This document shows positions 50,666-58,671 of a stretch of 64,000 bases of DNA, one piece after another. Position numbers and translations under genes: made by a program. Below the pieces are notes generated by a model. The model was given only the letters and a program-made list of their open reading frames with translations. It ran no database searches and was not told where the DNA came from. This DNA is from CAVSIP01 sp963728075 (GTDB taxonomy: Bacteria; Actinomycetota; Actinomycetes; JAFAQI01; DASSKL01): NCBI GenBank assembly GCA_963728075.1, contig CAVSIP010000004.1, forward strand, positions 306,207-370,206, given 5' to 3'. Each line of letters opens with the position of its first letter. The stretch's first letter is position 1.

Positions 50666-51718
50666 ATGCCACGGCGCGCCCTGACCCTCGCCGTCTCCGG
50701 CGGGCTGCTCGCCGTGCTCGCCGCCGCGGGCAGCGTGCTGCCCGTCCCGTACGTCGAGCTGCAGCCCGGTCCGGTCACGGACACCCTCGGGAGGGCCTCG
50801 AACGGAAGCGAGGCCCTCATCACGGTCAGCGGCCACCAGACGTACCCGACCAGCGGCTCCATCGCGCTGACCACGGTCCAGGTGGTCGGCGACCCCAACC
50901 ACCAGCCCACGCTGTTCAGCGCGATCTCCGGCTGGATCGCGCACGACACGGCCGTCGTCCCGCAGCAGCTGCTCTTCCCGCCCGGTGCCGACGTGGGGCA
51001 GGTCGAGGAGCAGAACACCCTGGACATGGAGCAGTCGCAGGACGAGGCGATCACGGCCGCCCTGCGGTACCTGCACCTGTCCGCGGTGCCGCACGTGGTC
51101 GTCGCCGACCTCGTGTCCGACGCGCCCGCGGCCTCCGTGCTGAAGGTGGGGGACGTCGTGCTGGCCGTCGACGGCCAGGACGTGGCGACCAAGGAAGCCC
51201 TGCAGCGGCTCATCACCCGGCACCAGCCGGGGGAGCAGGTGCGCCTGACGATCCGTCGTGACGGCCGGACGTCCACGGTCACGCCGAAGACGATTGCGTC
51301 GACGGAGGGCGGCACGCGCCACGCCATCGTCGGGTTCACGCCGGCGATCCGACACGACTTCCCGTTCACGGTGCGGATCCACCTGGCGGACGTGGGCGGT
51401 CCGAGCGCGGGACTCGCCTTCGCGCTCGGACTCGTGGACAAGCTCACCCCCGGCGCGCTGACCGGTGGTCGCCACGTGGCGGTGACCGGCACGATCGACG
51501 GGTCCGGTGACGTCGGCCCGGTCGGTGGCGTCCAGCAGAAGGTGCTGGGGGCGGCCCGCTCCGGTGCGACGGTCTTCCTCGTGCCGAAGGACGAGTGCAC
51601 CGACGCGCGGCGTACGGCCCCCTCCTCGATCCGCCTGGTACCGGTGCAGACGCTCGGCGGCGCGATCAAGGCCCTCGAAGACCTCGGCAGCAACCCCGGT
51701 CGCGTCCCCGCCTGCTGA
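50666..51718 (+). CDS. YlbL-like PDZ / Lon-type S16 protease
   Basis: 350 residues. N-terminal hydrophobic anchor (LTLAVSGGLLAVLAAAGSVLPVP), a PDZ domain (residues about 125-200: VSDAPAASVLKVGDVVLAVDGQDV) and a C-terminal S16 domain with catalytic Ser in DVGGPSAGLAFALGL and Lys in VGGVQQKVLGA. In Bacillus YlbL degrades a cell-division inhibitor after DNA damage; in actinobacteria the gene is Rv3194c-like. ATG 50666 lies 6 nt after TAGCCT (50654-50659). Confidence 0.92.
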   Translation: MPRRALTLAVSGGLLAVLAAAGSVLPVPYVELQPGPVTDTLGRASNGSEALITVSGHQTYPTSGSIALTTVQVVGDPNHQPTLFSAISGWIAHDTAVVPQQLLFPPGADVGQVEEQNTLDMEQSQDEAITAALRYLHLSAVPHVVVADLVSDAPAASVLKVGDVVLAVDGQDVATKEALQRLITRHQPGEQVRLTIRRDGRTSTVTPKTIASTEGGTRHAIVGFTPAIRHDFPFTVRIHLADVGGPSAGLAFALGLVDKLTPGALTGGRHVAVTGTIDGSGDVGPVGGVQQKVLGAARSGATVFLVPKDECTDARRTAPSSIRLVPVQTLGGAIKALEDLGSNPGRVPAC

Positions 51719-51743
51719 CCCGGTCGCCGCGTACCCTTCGACC

Positions 51744-54533
51744 GTGGTGCCGGCCGTCCCGTTCGCGCTGCTCGGCGTGGTGCAGCTGCTGGCGGTCGCC
51801 GGGTGGCTGGGCCTCGCCGGGACCAGTGCGTTCCCCCCGCTGCGGGGCCGTACGACGCCCGCGCTGGCCGGCGGGGCGCTGCTGCTGGCCGGCGTCGACG
51901 CCGCCACCGCCCTGGACTTCGGCCACCCCACGTCGGCGCTGCTGGCCACGCTGCGGGCCGGCGGGCTCGCGCTGGTGGCCGTCGGCCTCGCGGGCGGCGG
52001 CCTGCAGCGGTCCGCCCTGGGCGCACCGGGGGTGGTCGTCCCGCTGGGCGCCCCGGTGTCGCCGACCGTCGCCGCCGGCCTGGCGGGGGCCGCCGCCGCC
52101 GTCGCGGCCGCGGTCCGCTCGCGACGGGGCGACCCGCTGCTCGGCGCCATGGTGGCCGCCGCGGTCGGGCTGGCAGGTGCCGCCGCCGTGGTCGGGGTGT
52201 GGGCCACGGGCCGGGACGGCGCCGCGGTCGCGGTCCTCGCCCTGCGGGCGCTGTCCGCCGTCGCTGCGCTGGCGGTGCCCCTGGTGCTCGCCCGGGTCAG
52301 CCTGTTCGCCCGGGTGGTGAGCGCGATCCTCGCCGGGGTCGTCGTCATGGCTGCCGGGTCGGTGGGCATCGTCGGCTCCGGCATCGCCAACAAGATCAAC
52401 AGCCAGCAGGCCTCCACGCTGGCCCAGGTGGCCTCCGGTGTCACGCAGGACCTGCGGGAGGCGACCAACCGGGCCGCGCTGGTCTCCCGCGTCGTGGCCG
52501 CCTGCGTCCCGGTGTCCAACCGCTGCGGCGACCTGCTGCAGTACTACGCGTACCAGGACCGGTACTTCGCGGCCGTGGTGGGACGCCCGTCCGGCCCGAC
52601 CGCGATCGCCGGCACCCTGGGCGCCGCCGCTCTGCGGCACCTGGCGTCGGAGCCGGCAGTGCACGCCGTGGCGACCCGGCGCTCACCGCAGGCGGCCACG
52701 CTGGTCGTCCTGCCGGGTGCGGAGCCGGCCCTGTCGGTGCTCGGCGCCGCCCCGGGCTACCCCGGCGCCAGTCGCAGCGGGGATCCCACGTTCGTGGCGA
52801 CGTACGGCTTCGTCATCGACGACCACGTCCTCGCGCAGCAGGCGGCGCGCTCGGCCGTCGGTGTCACGGTGCTCGTGCACGGCCAGGTGGTCGCGTCGAG
52901 CCTGCCCGCGCACGACCGGGCCGCCATCCTCGCCGCCGCCCGGCGGGTCGGCGCCGTGGGGGCGGGCACGATCCCCGATGCGGGGCTGCGCTCCGACGCG
53001 CGCGGCCGCACCCCCGCGGTGCGGTTCGTCGCGCTCACCGCAGCGGACAACGCCGACGAGCAGCTGGCCGTCCTGGCGGTCTCCAAGCCGGCTGCGGAGG
53101 CCCTGGCGCCGCAGCGCAGCGTGCTGACCCGCCTGTTCGTCACCGCCGTGGCGGTGCTGCTGGTCGTCGCGGCGTTCGCCGTGGTGCTCGCCCGCCGGAC
53201 CGTGGACCCGGTGCAGCGGCTCACGCTCGCTGCCGGGCGCGTGCGTCGCGGCGACCTGGGCGCGACGAGCGGGGTCCAGGGCCGCGACGAGGTGGGCCGG
53301 CTGGCCCGCGCGTTCGACAGCATGACCGCGTCCCTGCGGGCCATGACCGGCGAGCTGCGCGATGCGGCGGCGCAGGAGACCGCGCTGCGGGCCCGGCTGC
53401 AGACGGTCGTCGGCTCGATGAGCGAGGGCCTGGTGGTCACCGACGCGCGGGGGGTGGTCACCAGCCTCAACCCGGCGGCCGCCGCGCTGCTCGGCGTCGA
53501 CCCGGCCGAGGCGATCGGGTCGCCCCTTGCCGACGTGGCGGTCGTGGTCGGCCCTGGCGACGTCGGCGGCATCACCGCGTCCGCGCCCGGGGACAGTGAC
53601 GCCCTGCTGCGGCGGCCGGACGGGTCGGTGGTGGCGGTCCGCGCCTCGGTCGCCGCGTTGCAAGGCGAGCACGGCGAGGAGGACGGCAACGTCGTACTGC
53701 TCCGCGACACCACGCACGAGCTCGAGGTGGAGCGGATGAAGACCGAGTTCCTCTCCAACGTCAGCCACGAGCTGCGTACGCCGCTGACCCCGATCCGTGG
53801 TTTCGCCGAGCTGCTGCGGCGCCGTCCCGAGACCTCACCGGAGCAGGTGGCGGAGTTCGCGGGCACGATCGTCGAGGCGACGGTGCGGCTCGGCCGGGTC
53901 GTCGACCTGCTCGTGGCCGTGGCGGCGCTCGAGGCCAACCGCGTCCAACCCGCACCGCGGCCGCTCGCCGTCGGCGCGTACGTGGACGAGCTCCTCGACG
54001 ACTGGCGGAGCCGGTGGCCGCAGCGGTCGGAGGACCTGCGCCGCCGGGTCGCCTCCGGGCTGCCCGCGGTCGCCATCGACCCGGAGTGGGTCTCCCGGGC
54101 CATGGCCGAGCTCGCCGACAACGCCATGAAGTACACCCCGCCCGGGACGCCGGTGACGCTGGTGGCCACGCTGTCCGCGGACGGCCAGCGGGTCCGGCTC
54201 GGGGTCCGGGACGGCGGGCCCGGCGTCACCGCCGAGCAGCTGCCATCGCTGCTCGGCGACTTCGCTCAGGGCGACGGCTCGGCGACGCGTGCCGTCGGTG
54301 GTCTCGGCCTCGGGCTGTCGTTCGTCCGGCGCCTCGCCGAGGACTTCGCCCTGCCCTTCGTCGTCATCTCCGAACCGGGCAAGGGCGCCGAGTTCGCCCT
54401 CGACCTGCCCGTGACGACCGAACGGCCGCGGCGCGGGCAGCGCACCACGCGCGGCGTCGGCGGCCCGGCTCGGCGCCGGCAGCCGGCCGGTGCGCGCCGC
54501 CGCCGGGTACCCCCGAGAGGCGGCGCCGAGTAG
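51744..54533 (+). CDS. Large membrane histidine kinase with HAMP and PAS
   Basis: 929 residues. Six or seven hydrophobic segments (about 1-205) lead to an extracytoplasmic sensor segment between TM regions (about 205-460), another helix (LFVTAVAVLLVVAAFAVVLARR), a HAMP linker, a PAS domain (TVVGSMSEGLVVTDARGVVTSLNPAAAALLG), then the H-box FLSNVSHELRTPLTPIRGF (His near residue 674), N-box DNAMKY and G-boxes RDGGPG and GLGLGLSF. No response-regulator gene adjoins, so it is an orphan here. GTG 51744 is 6 nt from TACCCT (51732-51737). Confidence 0.9.
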   Translation: MVPAVPFALLGVVQLLAVAGWLGLAGTSAFPPLRGRTTPALAGGALLLAGVDAATALDFGHPTSALLATLRAGGLALVAVGLAGGGLQRSALGAPGVVVPLGAPVSPTVAAGLAGAAAAVAAAVRSRRGDPLLGAMVAAAVGLAGAAAVVGVWATGRDGAAVAVLALRALSAVAALAVPLVLARVSLFARVVSAILAGVVVMAAGSVGIVGSGIANKINSQQASTLAQVASGVTQDLREATNRAALVSRVVAACVPVSNRCGDLLQYYAYQDRYFAAVVGRPSGPTAIAGTLGAAALRHLASEPAVHAVATRRSPQAATLVVLPGAEPALSVLGAAPGYPGASRSGDPTFVATYGFVIDDHVLAQQAARSAVGVTVLVHGQVVASSLPAHDRAAILAAARRVGAVGAGTIPDAGLRSDARGRTPAVRFVALTAADNADEQLAVLAVSKPAAEALAPQRSVLTRLFVTAVAVLLVVAAFAVVLARRTVDPVQRLTLAAGRVRRGDLGATSGVQGRDEVGRLARAFDSMTASLRAMTGELRDAAAQETALRARLQTVVGSMSEGLVVTDARGVVTSLNPAAAALLGVDPAEAIGSPLADVAVVVGPGDVGGITASAPGDSDALLRRPDGSVVAVRASVAALQGEHGEEDGNVVLLRDTTHELEVERMKTEFLSNVSHELRTPLTPIRGFAELLRRRPETSPEQVAEFAGTIVEATVRLGRVVDLLVAVAALEANRVQPAPRPLAVGAYVDELLDDWRSRWPQRSEDLRRRVASGLPAVAIDPEWVSRAMAELADNAMKYTPPGTPVTLVATLSADGQRVRLGVRDGGPGVTAEQLPSLLGDFAQGDGSATRAVGGLGLGLSFVRRLAEDFALPFVVISEPGKGAEFALDLPVTTERPRRGQRTTRGVGGPARRRQPAGARRRRVPPRGGAE

Positions 54534-54599
54534 GGCGTTCCTTGTAGCGTGGCGGTGAGGGGGGTGCCCGGTGCCCGCCCGGACCGCGGAGTTGGCAGC

Positions 54600-57461
54600 G
54601 TGACTTTCGGACGTAGTGGCGGCCCGGCCGCCACCGTACGCATCCCCCGCGGCGCCAAGTGGGTGGTGCCGGTCGTCGTCGGCCTGTTCGTCCTCATCGG
54701 GCTGGGCGGGGCCGCCGTCGGGCTGGCGACGGACGTCCTGTGGTACCAGTCGGTCGGCTTCAGCAGCGTGCTGTGGACCCGCCTCGGCAGCCAGGCGGCG
54801 CTGTTCGCCGTCTTCGGCCTGTCCGTGGCCGCCGTCATCGGCGCCAACATCGTCGTCGCCTACCGGCTGCGCCCACCGTTCCGTCCCCGGTCCACCGAGC
54901 AGGCTGCGCTCGAGCAGTACCGCGGCTTCGTCGACCCGTACCGCTGGTGGCTGCTGGCGGCGGTGCTGCTCCTCATCGTGATCGCCGAGGGCAGCTGGGC
55001 GGCGACCAGCTGGCGGCTGTGGCTGCAGTGGCGCAACGCGGTGTCGTTCGGCGTCACCGACGCCCAGTTCCACAAGGACGTCTCGTTCTTCGCGTTCACC
55101 TACCCGATCCTGCGGGTGGCGCTCACGGCCGCGTTCGTCGCCGTCGGGCTGTCCGCCGTAGCCGCCGCCGTCGTGCACTACCTGTACGGCGCCCTGCGGG
55201 TCAGCACGCCGGGGGAGAAGACCTCCGCGGCGGCGCGGGCCCACCTGTCCGTGCTGCTCGGCGTGTTCCTGCTGCTCAAGGCGGGCGCGTACTGGGTCGA
55301 CCGCTGGGGGCTGGCGTTCTCCCCGCGCGGCGTCGTGACCGGCCCGTCGTACACCGACGTCAACGCGGTGCTGCCGTCGAAGACGATCCTCGTGTTCGTC
55401 GCGGTGATCTGCGCCGGGCTGTTCTTCGCGAACGTGTACCTGCGCAACTGGCTGCTGCCGGTGGTCGCCACCGGCGTGATGGTGCTGTCGGCGATCGTGA
55501 TCGGCGGTGTCTACCCCGCGGTGGTCCAGCACTTCCAGGTCCGCCCGAGCGAGGCCGACAAGGAGGCGCCGTACATCCAGCGCAACATCACCGCCACCCG
55601 GCAGGCGTACGGCCTCGACGGAGTCACGGTCACCGAGTACGCCGCGCAGCCGACCGGCAGCCCGGACACGCAGCGCGCGGAGGCCACCCAGGACGCGCAG
55701 ATCCGCCTGCTCGACCCGAGCCGGCTCGACGCGACCTTCCGCCAGCTGCAGCAGCAGCGCGCGTTCTACGGCTTCGCCGACACCCTCGACATCGACCGCT
55801 ACCCGATCGACGGCAAGCTCACCGACACGGTGGTCGCGGCCCGCGAGATCGACCTGGGTGGGCTGTCCTCGGGCCAGGACAACTGGATCAACCGGCACCT
55901 CGTCTACACCCACGGCTTCGGGTTCGTGGCCGCGCCTGCGGCGACGGTCGACTCCGACGGGCGGCCGATCTTCATCGAGAAGGACATCCCGCCGACCGGG
56001 TCACTCGGCGAGTTCCAGCCGCGGATCTACTTCGGCGAGAAGTCGCCGACCTACTCGGTGGTGGGCGCCCCCGCGGGGGCGAAGCCGCGCGAGCTGGACC
56101 GGCCGGGTGACACCGGCACCGGCCAGGTCAACACCACCTACCAGGGCAACGGCGGCGTGCCGATCGGCTCGAAGCTGCGCCAGGCGCTGTTCGCGCTGAA
56201 GTTCGGTGAGAAGAACCTGCTGCTCTCCAGCGCGCTGAACTCCGACTCGCGCATCCTCTACGTGCGCAACCCGCGTACGCGGGTCAAGGCGGTCGCGCCG
56301 TGGCTGACCCTCGACGGCGACCCGTACCCGGTCGTTGTGGACGGCCGGATCCTGTGGGTGCTCGACGGCTACACCACCACCGACGGCTACCCGTACTCCC
56401 AGCGCAGCGAGCTCGGCCAGGCGACCGCCGACACCCTGACGCAGACCTCGGCGGTCACCCGTCAGCCCAACCGGGAGATCAACTACATCCGCAACTCGGT
56501 CAAGGCCACCGTCGACGCGTACGACGGGACCGTGCGGCTGTACGCGTGGGACGACAGCGACCCCGTCCTCAAGACGTGGATGCGGGCGTTCTCCGGAACG
56601 GTGCTGCCGAAGAGTGCGATCCCGCCGGAGCTCGCCGCGCACTTCCGCTACCCCGAGGACCTGTTCAAGGTGCAGCGGGCCCTGCTGGCGCGCTACCACG
56701 TCACCGACCCGCAGGCCTTCTACAACGGCACCGACTTCTGGAAGGTGCCGGCGGACCCGACGGGCGACACGCCGGGCGACCAGCCGCCGTACTACCTGAG
56801 CCTGCGGCTGCCCGGTGACGACAAGCCAGTGTTCTCGCTGACCTCCACGTTCGTGGCGAGCAACCGGCCGAACCTCACCGGCTTCCTCGCGGTGTCCAGC
56901 CAGCCGGGCCAGGACTACGGGAAGCTGCGCCTGCTCGAGCTGCCGCGCAACGTGACGGTCAACGGGCCCGGGCAGGTGCAGAACGCCTTCGAGGCGGATC
57001 CGACGGCCTCCCAGTCGCTCGCGCTCCTGCGCAGCGGCGGGTCGCAGGTGCAGCTCGGCAACCTGCTGACGTTGCCGGTCAGCGGCGGGTTCCTCTACGT
57101 GGAGCCGGTGTACGTCCGGGCGCAGAGCGGGGAGTCCTTCCCGACTGTGCAGAAGATCCTCGCGTCCTTCGGCGAGCGCATCGCCTACGCGAACACCCTT
57201 GGCGAGGCGCTCGACGGGGTCTTCGGTGCCGCGGCGCAGGAGCAGCCACCGTCCGGGCAGCCGACCGGGCCTACGCAGCCCACTCAGGTCAACACCGCGC
57301 TGCGCCAGGCGCTCGCCGACGCCCAGCAGGCGCTCAAGGACGGTCAGGCGGCGCTCGCGAAGGGCGACTTCGCGGCGTACGGCGAGGCCCAGAAGCGTCT
57401 CGCCGACGCGATCCGCCGCGCCGACGAGGCCTCCCGCCAGGGCCAGCCCGCCCAGCAGTAG
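54600..57461 (+). CDS. UPF0182 family integral membrane protein
   Basis: 953 residues. Seven hydrophobic helices occupy the first third (for example WVVPVVVGLFVLIGLGGAAVGLATDVLWYQSVGFSSVLWTR), then a large extracytoplasmic domain with the family phrases RNITATRQAYGLDGV and VVYTHGFG-like LVYTHGFGFVAAPA, and a C-terminal coiled region of Ala/Gln/Asp repeats (ALADAQQALKDGQAALAKGDFAAYGEAQKRL). The family matches Rv3193c and its role is unknown. GTG 54600 is used; GTG 54555 and 54549 are in-frame alternatives, and TAGCGT at 54545 marks a possible promoter. Confidence 0.9.
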   Translation: MTFGRSGGPAATVRIPRGAKWVVPVVVGLFVLIGLGGAAVGLATDVLWYQSVGFSSVLWTRLGSQAALFAVFGLSVAAVIGANIVVAYRLRPPFRPRSTEQAALEQYRGFVDPYRWWLLAAVLLLIVIAEGSWAATSWRLWLQWRNAVSFGVTDAQFHKDVSFFAFTYPILRVALTAAFVAVGLSAVAAAVVHYLYGALRVSTPGEKTSAAARAHLSVLLGVFLLLKAGAYWVDRWGLAFSPRGVVTGPSYTDVNAVLPSKTILVFVAVICAGLFFANVYLRNWLLPVVATGVMVLSAIVIGGVYPAVVQHFQVRPSEADKEAPYIQRNITATRQAYGLDGVTVTEYAAQPTGSPDTQRAEATQDAQIRLLDPSRLDATFRQLQQQRAFYGFADTLDIDRYPIDGKLTDTVVAAREIDLGGLSSGQDNWINRHLVYTHGFGFVAAPAATVDSDGRPIFIEKDIPPTGSLGEFQPRIYFGEKSPTYSVVGAPAGAKPRELDRPGDTGTGQVNTTYQGNGGVPIGSKLRQALFALKFGEKNLLLSSALNSDSRILYVRNPRTRVKAVAPWLTLDGDPYPVVVDGRILWVLDGYTTTDGYPYSQRSELGQATADTLTQTSAVTRQPNREINYIRNSVKATVDAYDGTVRLYAWDDSDPVLKTWMRAFSGTVLPKSAIPPELAAHFRYPEDLFKVQRALLARYHVTDPQAFYNGTDFWKVPADPTGDTPGDQPPYYLSLRLPGDDKPVFSLTSTFVASNRPNLTGFLAVSSQPGQDYGKLRLLELPRNVTVNGPGQVQNAFEADPTASQSLALLRSGGSQVQLGNLLTLPVSGGFLYVEPVYVRAQSGESFPTVQKILASFGERIAYANTLGEALDGVFGAAAQEQPPSGQPTGPTQPTQVNTALRQALADAQQALKDGQAALAKGDFAAYGEAQKRLADAIRRADEASRQGQPAQQ

Positions 57462-57482
57462 TACGCCCGCGGCCCGGCCCCC

Positions 57483-57830
57483 GGGCATTGGCGCCAACGC
57501 TGGGCGACACGCCGTACGGACCCCAGAGCGAGCGCCAACGCCTGGGCGGCCCGCGGCCCCGGCGGTCCGGCCCCCGCGGCCCGGCCCCCGGGCATTGGCG
57601 CCAACGCTGGGCGACACGCCGTACGGACCCCAGAGCGAGCGCCAACGCCTGGGCGGCCTGCGGATCCGCCGGTCCGGCCCCCGCGGTCCGGCCCCCGGGC
57701 ATTGGCGCCAACGCTGGGCGACACGCCGTACGGACTCCAGAGCGAGCGCCAACGCCTGGGCGGCCCGCGGCCCCGGCGGTCCGGCCCCCGGGCATTGGCG
57801 CCAACGCCTGGGCGGCCCGCGGGGTCCGCC
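57483..57830. repeat. 107-bp tandem minisatellite
   Basis: Four tandem units begin with GGGCATTGG at 57483, 57590, 57697 and 57790: two full 107-bp units, one of 93 bp, and a last unit with an internal deletion between its two GCCAACGC boxes. Each unit contains the palindrome TTGGCGCCAA and a second GCGCCAACGCCTGGGCGG copy. Units are nearly identical except for single changes. It lies in the 414-nt gap before the tRNA; no gene is present. Confidence 0.9.
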
Positions 57831-57835
57831 CGGTT

Positions 57836-57864
57836 TTGCCGGAGGCGCCGGACTGACCTATAGT
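57836..57864 (+). promoter_or_regulatory. tRNA-Met promoter
   Basis: TTGCCG (57836-57841) and TATAGT (57859-57864) are separated by exactly 17 bp. The tRNA gene begins 12 nt after the -10 box. A vegetative sigma promoter. Confidence 0.8.
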
Positions 57865-57875
57865 GGACGCACCGA

Positions 57876-57949
57876 CGCGGGGTGGAGCAGTTCGGTAGCT
57901 CGCTGGGCTCATAACCCAGAGGTCGCAGGTTCAAATCCTGCCCCCGCTA
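57876..57949 (+). tRNA. Initiator tRNA-Met (CAT)
   Basis: All arms fold: acceptor CGCGGGG/CCCCGCT with an unpaired C1-T72 typical of initiators, D-stem GAGC/GCTC, anticodon stem CTGGG/CCCAG with the three G-C pairs that mark initiators, anticodon CAT at 57910-57912, and T-stem GCAGG/CCTGC. CCA is not encoded. The 3' half is a common integration target for mobile elements. Confidence 0.97.
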
Positions 57950-57967
57950 CTAGTGAAAGTGCAGGTC

Positions 57968-58000
57968 AGGGCCGTTTCCCTGGGTAACAGGGGACGGCCT
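57968..58000 (+). terminator. Hairpin terminator after tRNA-Met
   Basis: GGCCGTTTCCCTG and CAGGGGACGGCC pair (with a small bulge) around GGTAA, followed by CTCTCATCAT. It would end the tRNA transcript. Confidence 0.7.
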
Positions 58001-58010
58001 CTCATCATCC

Positions 58011-58028
58011 GTCCGCAACTCGTCCGCA
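58011..58028 (-). repeat. Pair of GTCCGCA motifs, 11-bp spaced
   Basis: GTCCGCA at 58011-58017 and 58022-58028; on the minus strand this is TGCGGAC twice with 11-bp period, the same unit and spacing as the iterons at 33.5 kb. Confidence 0.6.
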
Positions 58029-58671
58029 GAATTTCACTGTCCCCGGGCAGCGTCCCGGGGCGGTTGGCTCGGCGGGGTGGCCCTGGCGTGAGGTTTGAGG
58101 CCCGGGTAAGACGGCTGGCGGAGAGTCGGGACGTCCCGAATCGTGTCCCAGGGGGACACGCACGATGAACACATGGACCGTGGCGGGCGAGCTCACGCTC
58201 GACTGACGCTTCGTGCAGGTTCGAAGCGGTGGGGGACCGGGACGAGTCGCCCGCCGGCTTCGTTCGGCCGCGTGCACGTGTCGGACTGCTTCGCCAGTCC
58301 CAATTGCTCCCACCGGTTCACCTTGATCGCGTTGCCTCGGTGACGCTGGCCGAGCGGAGACTCGAATCGAGGTATTGGAACCCTGCACGCTGGTCTGGAG
58401 CCGGCAGCGCTCCGGCATGTCGTGCGCGACTACGAGCCCATCACAACACCCACCGGCACCACAGCCCCCTCGACCATGCCGCCCACTCCGCCCATACCCG
58501 CGTCGACCACCGCCCCTGACGTCCTCTGCGTCATGCGACACGACCGGATCCGCGGCTTCCTCCGCGAACACACACGCGCCATGACCGGATGAGGTTCTCG
58601 GTACCCATCGCGCCCAACTACTTGGGGCTATCCGTGGTGTCCAAGAAGGCTCCGCCATGCTGCGAGCTGCT
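58029..58671. other. Non-coding or degraded region between tRNA and defence operon
   Basis: No convincing full gene in 640 nt. On the + strand an open stretch of about 80 codons ends at TGA 58590-58592 with a coding-like tail (VMRHDRIRGFLREHTRAMTG), perhaps the remnant of a mobile-element gene. I found no integrase. Confidence 0.4.

Noticed and set aside
57483..57830. CRISPR array
   Set aside because: Units are 107 bp with no short constant repeat separated by unique spacers, and no cas genes are present.
58029..58671. Integrase or transposase gene after the tRNA
   Set aside because: No frame carries tyrosine or serine recombinase motifs; only a short coding-like tail is seen.
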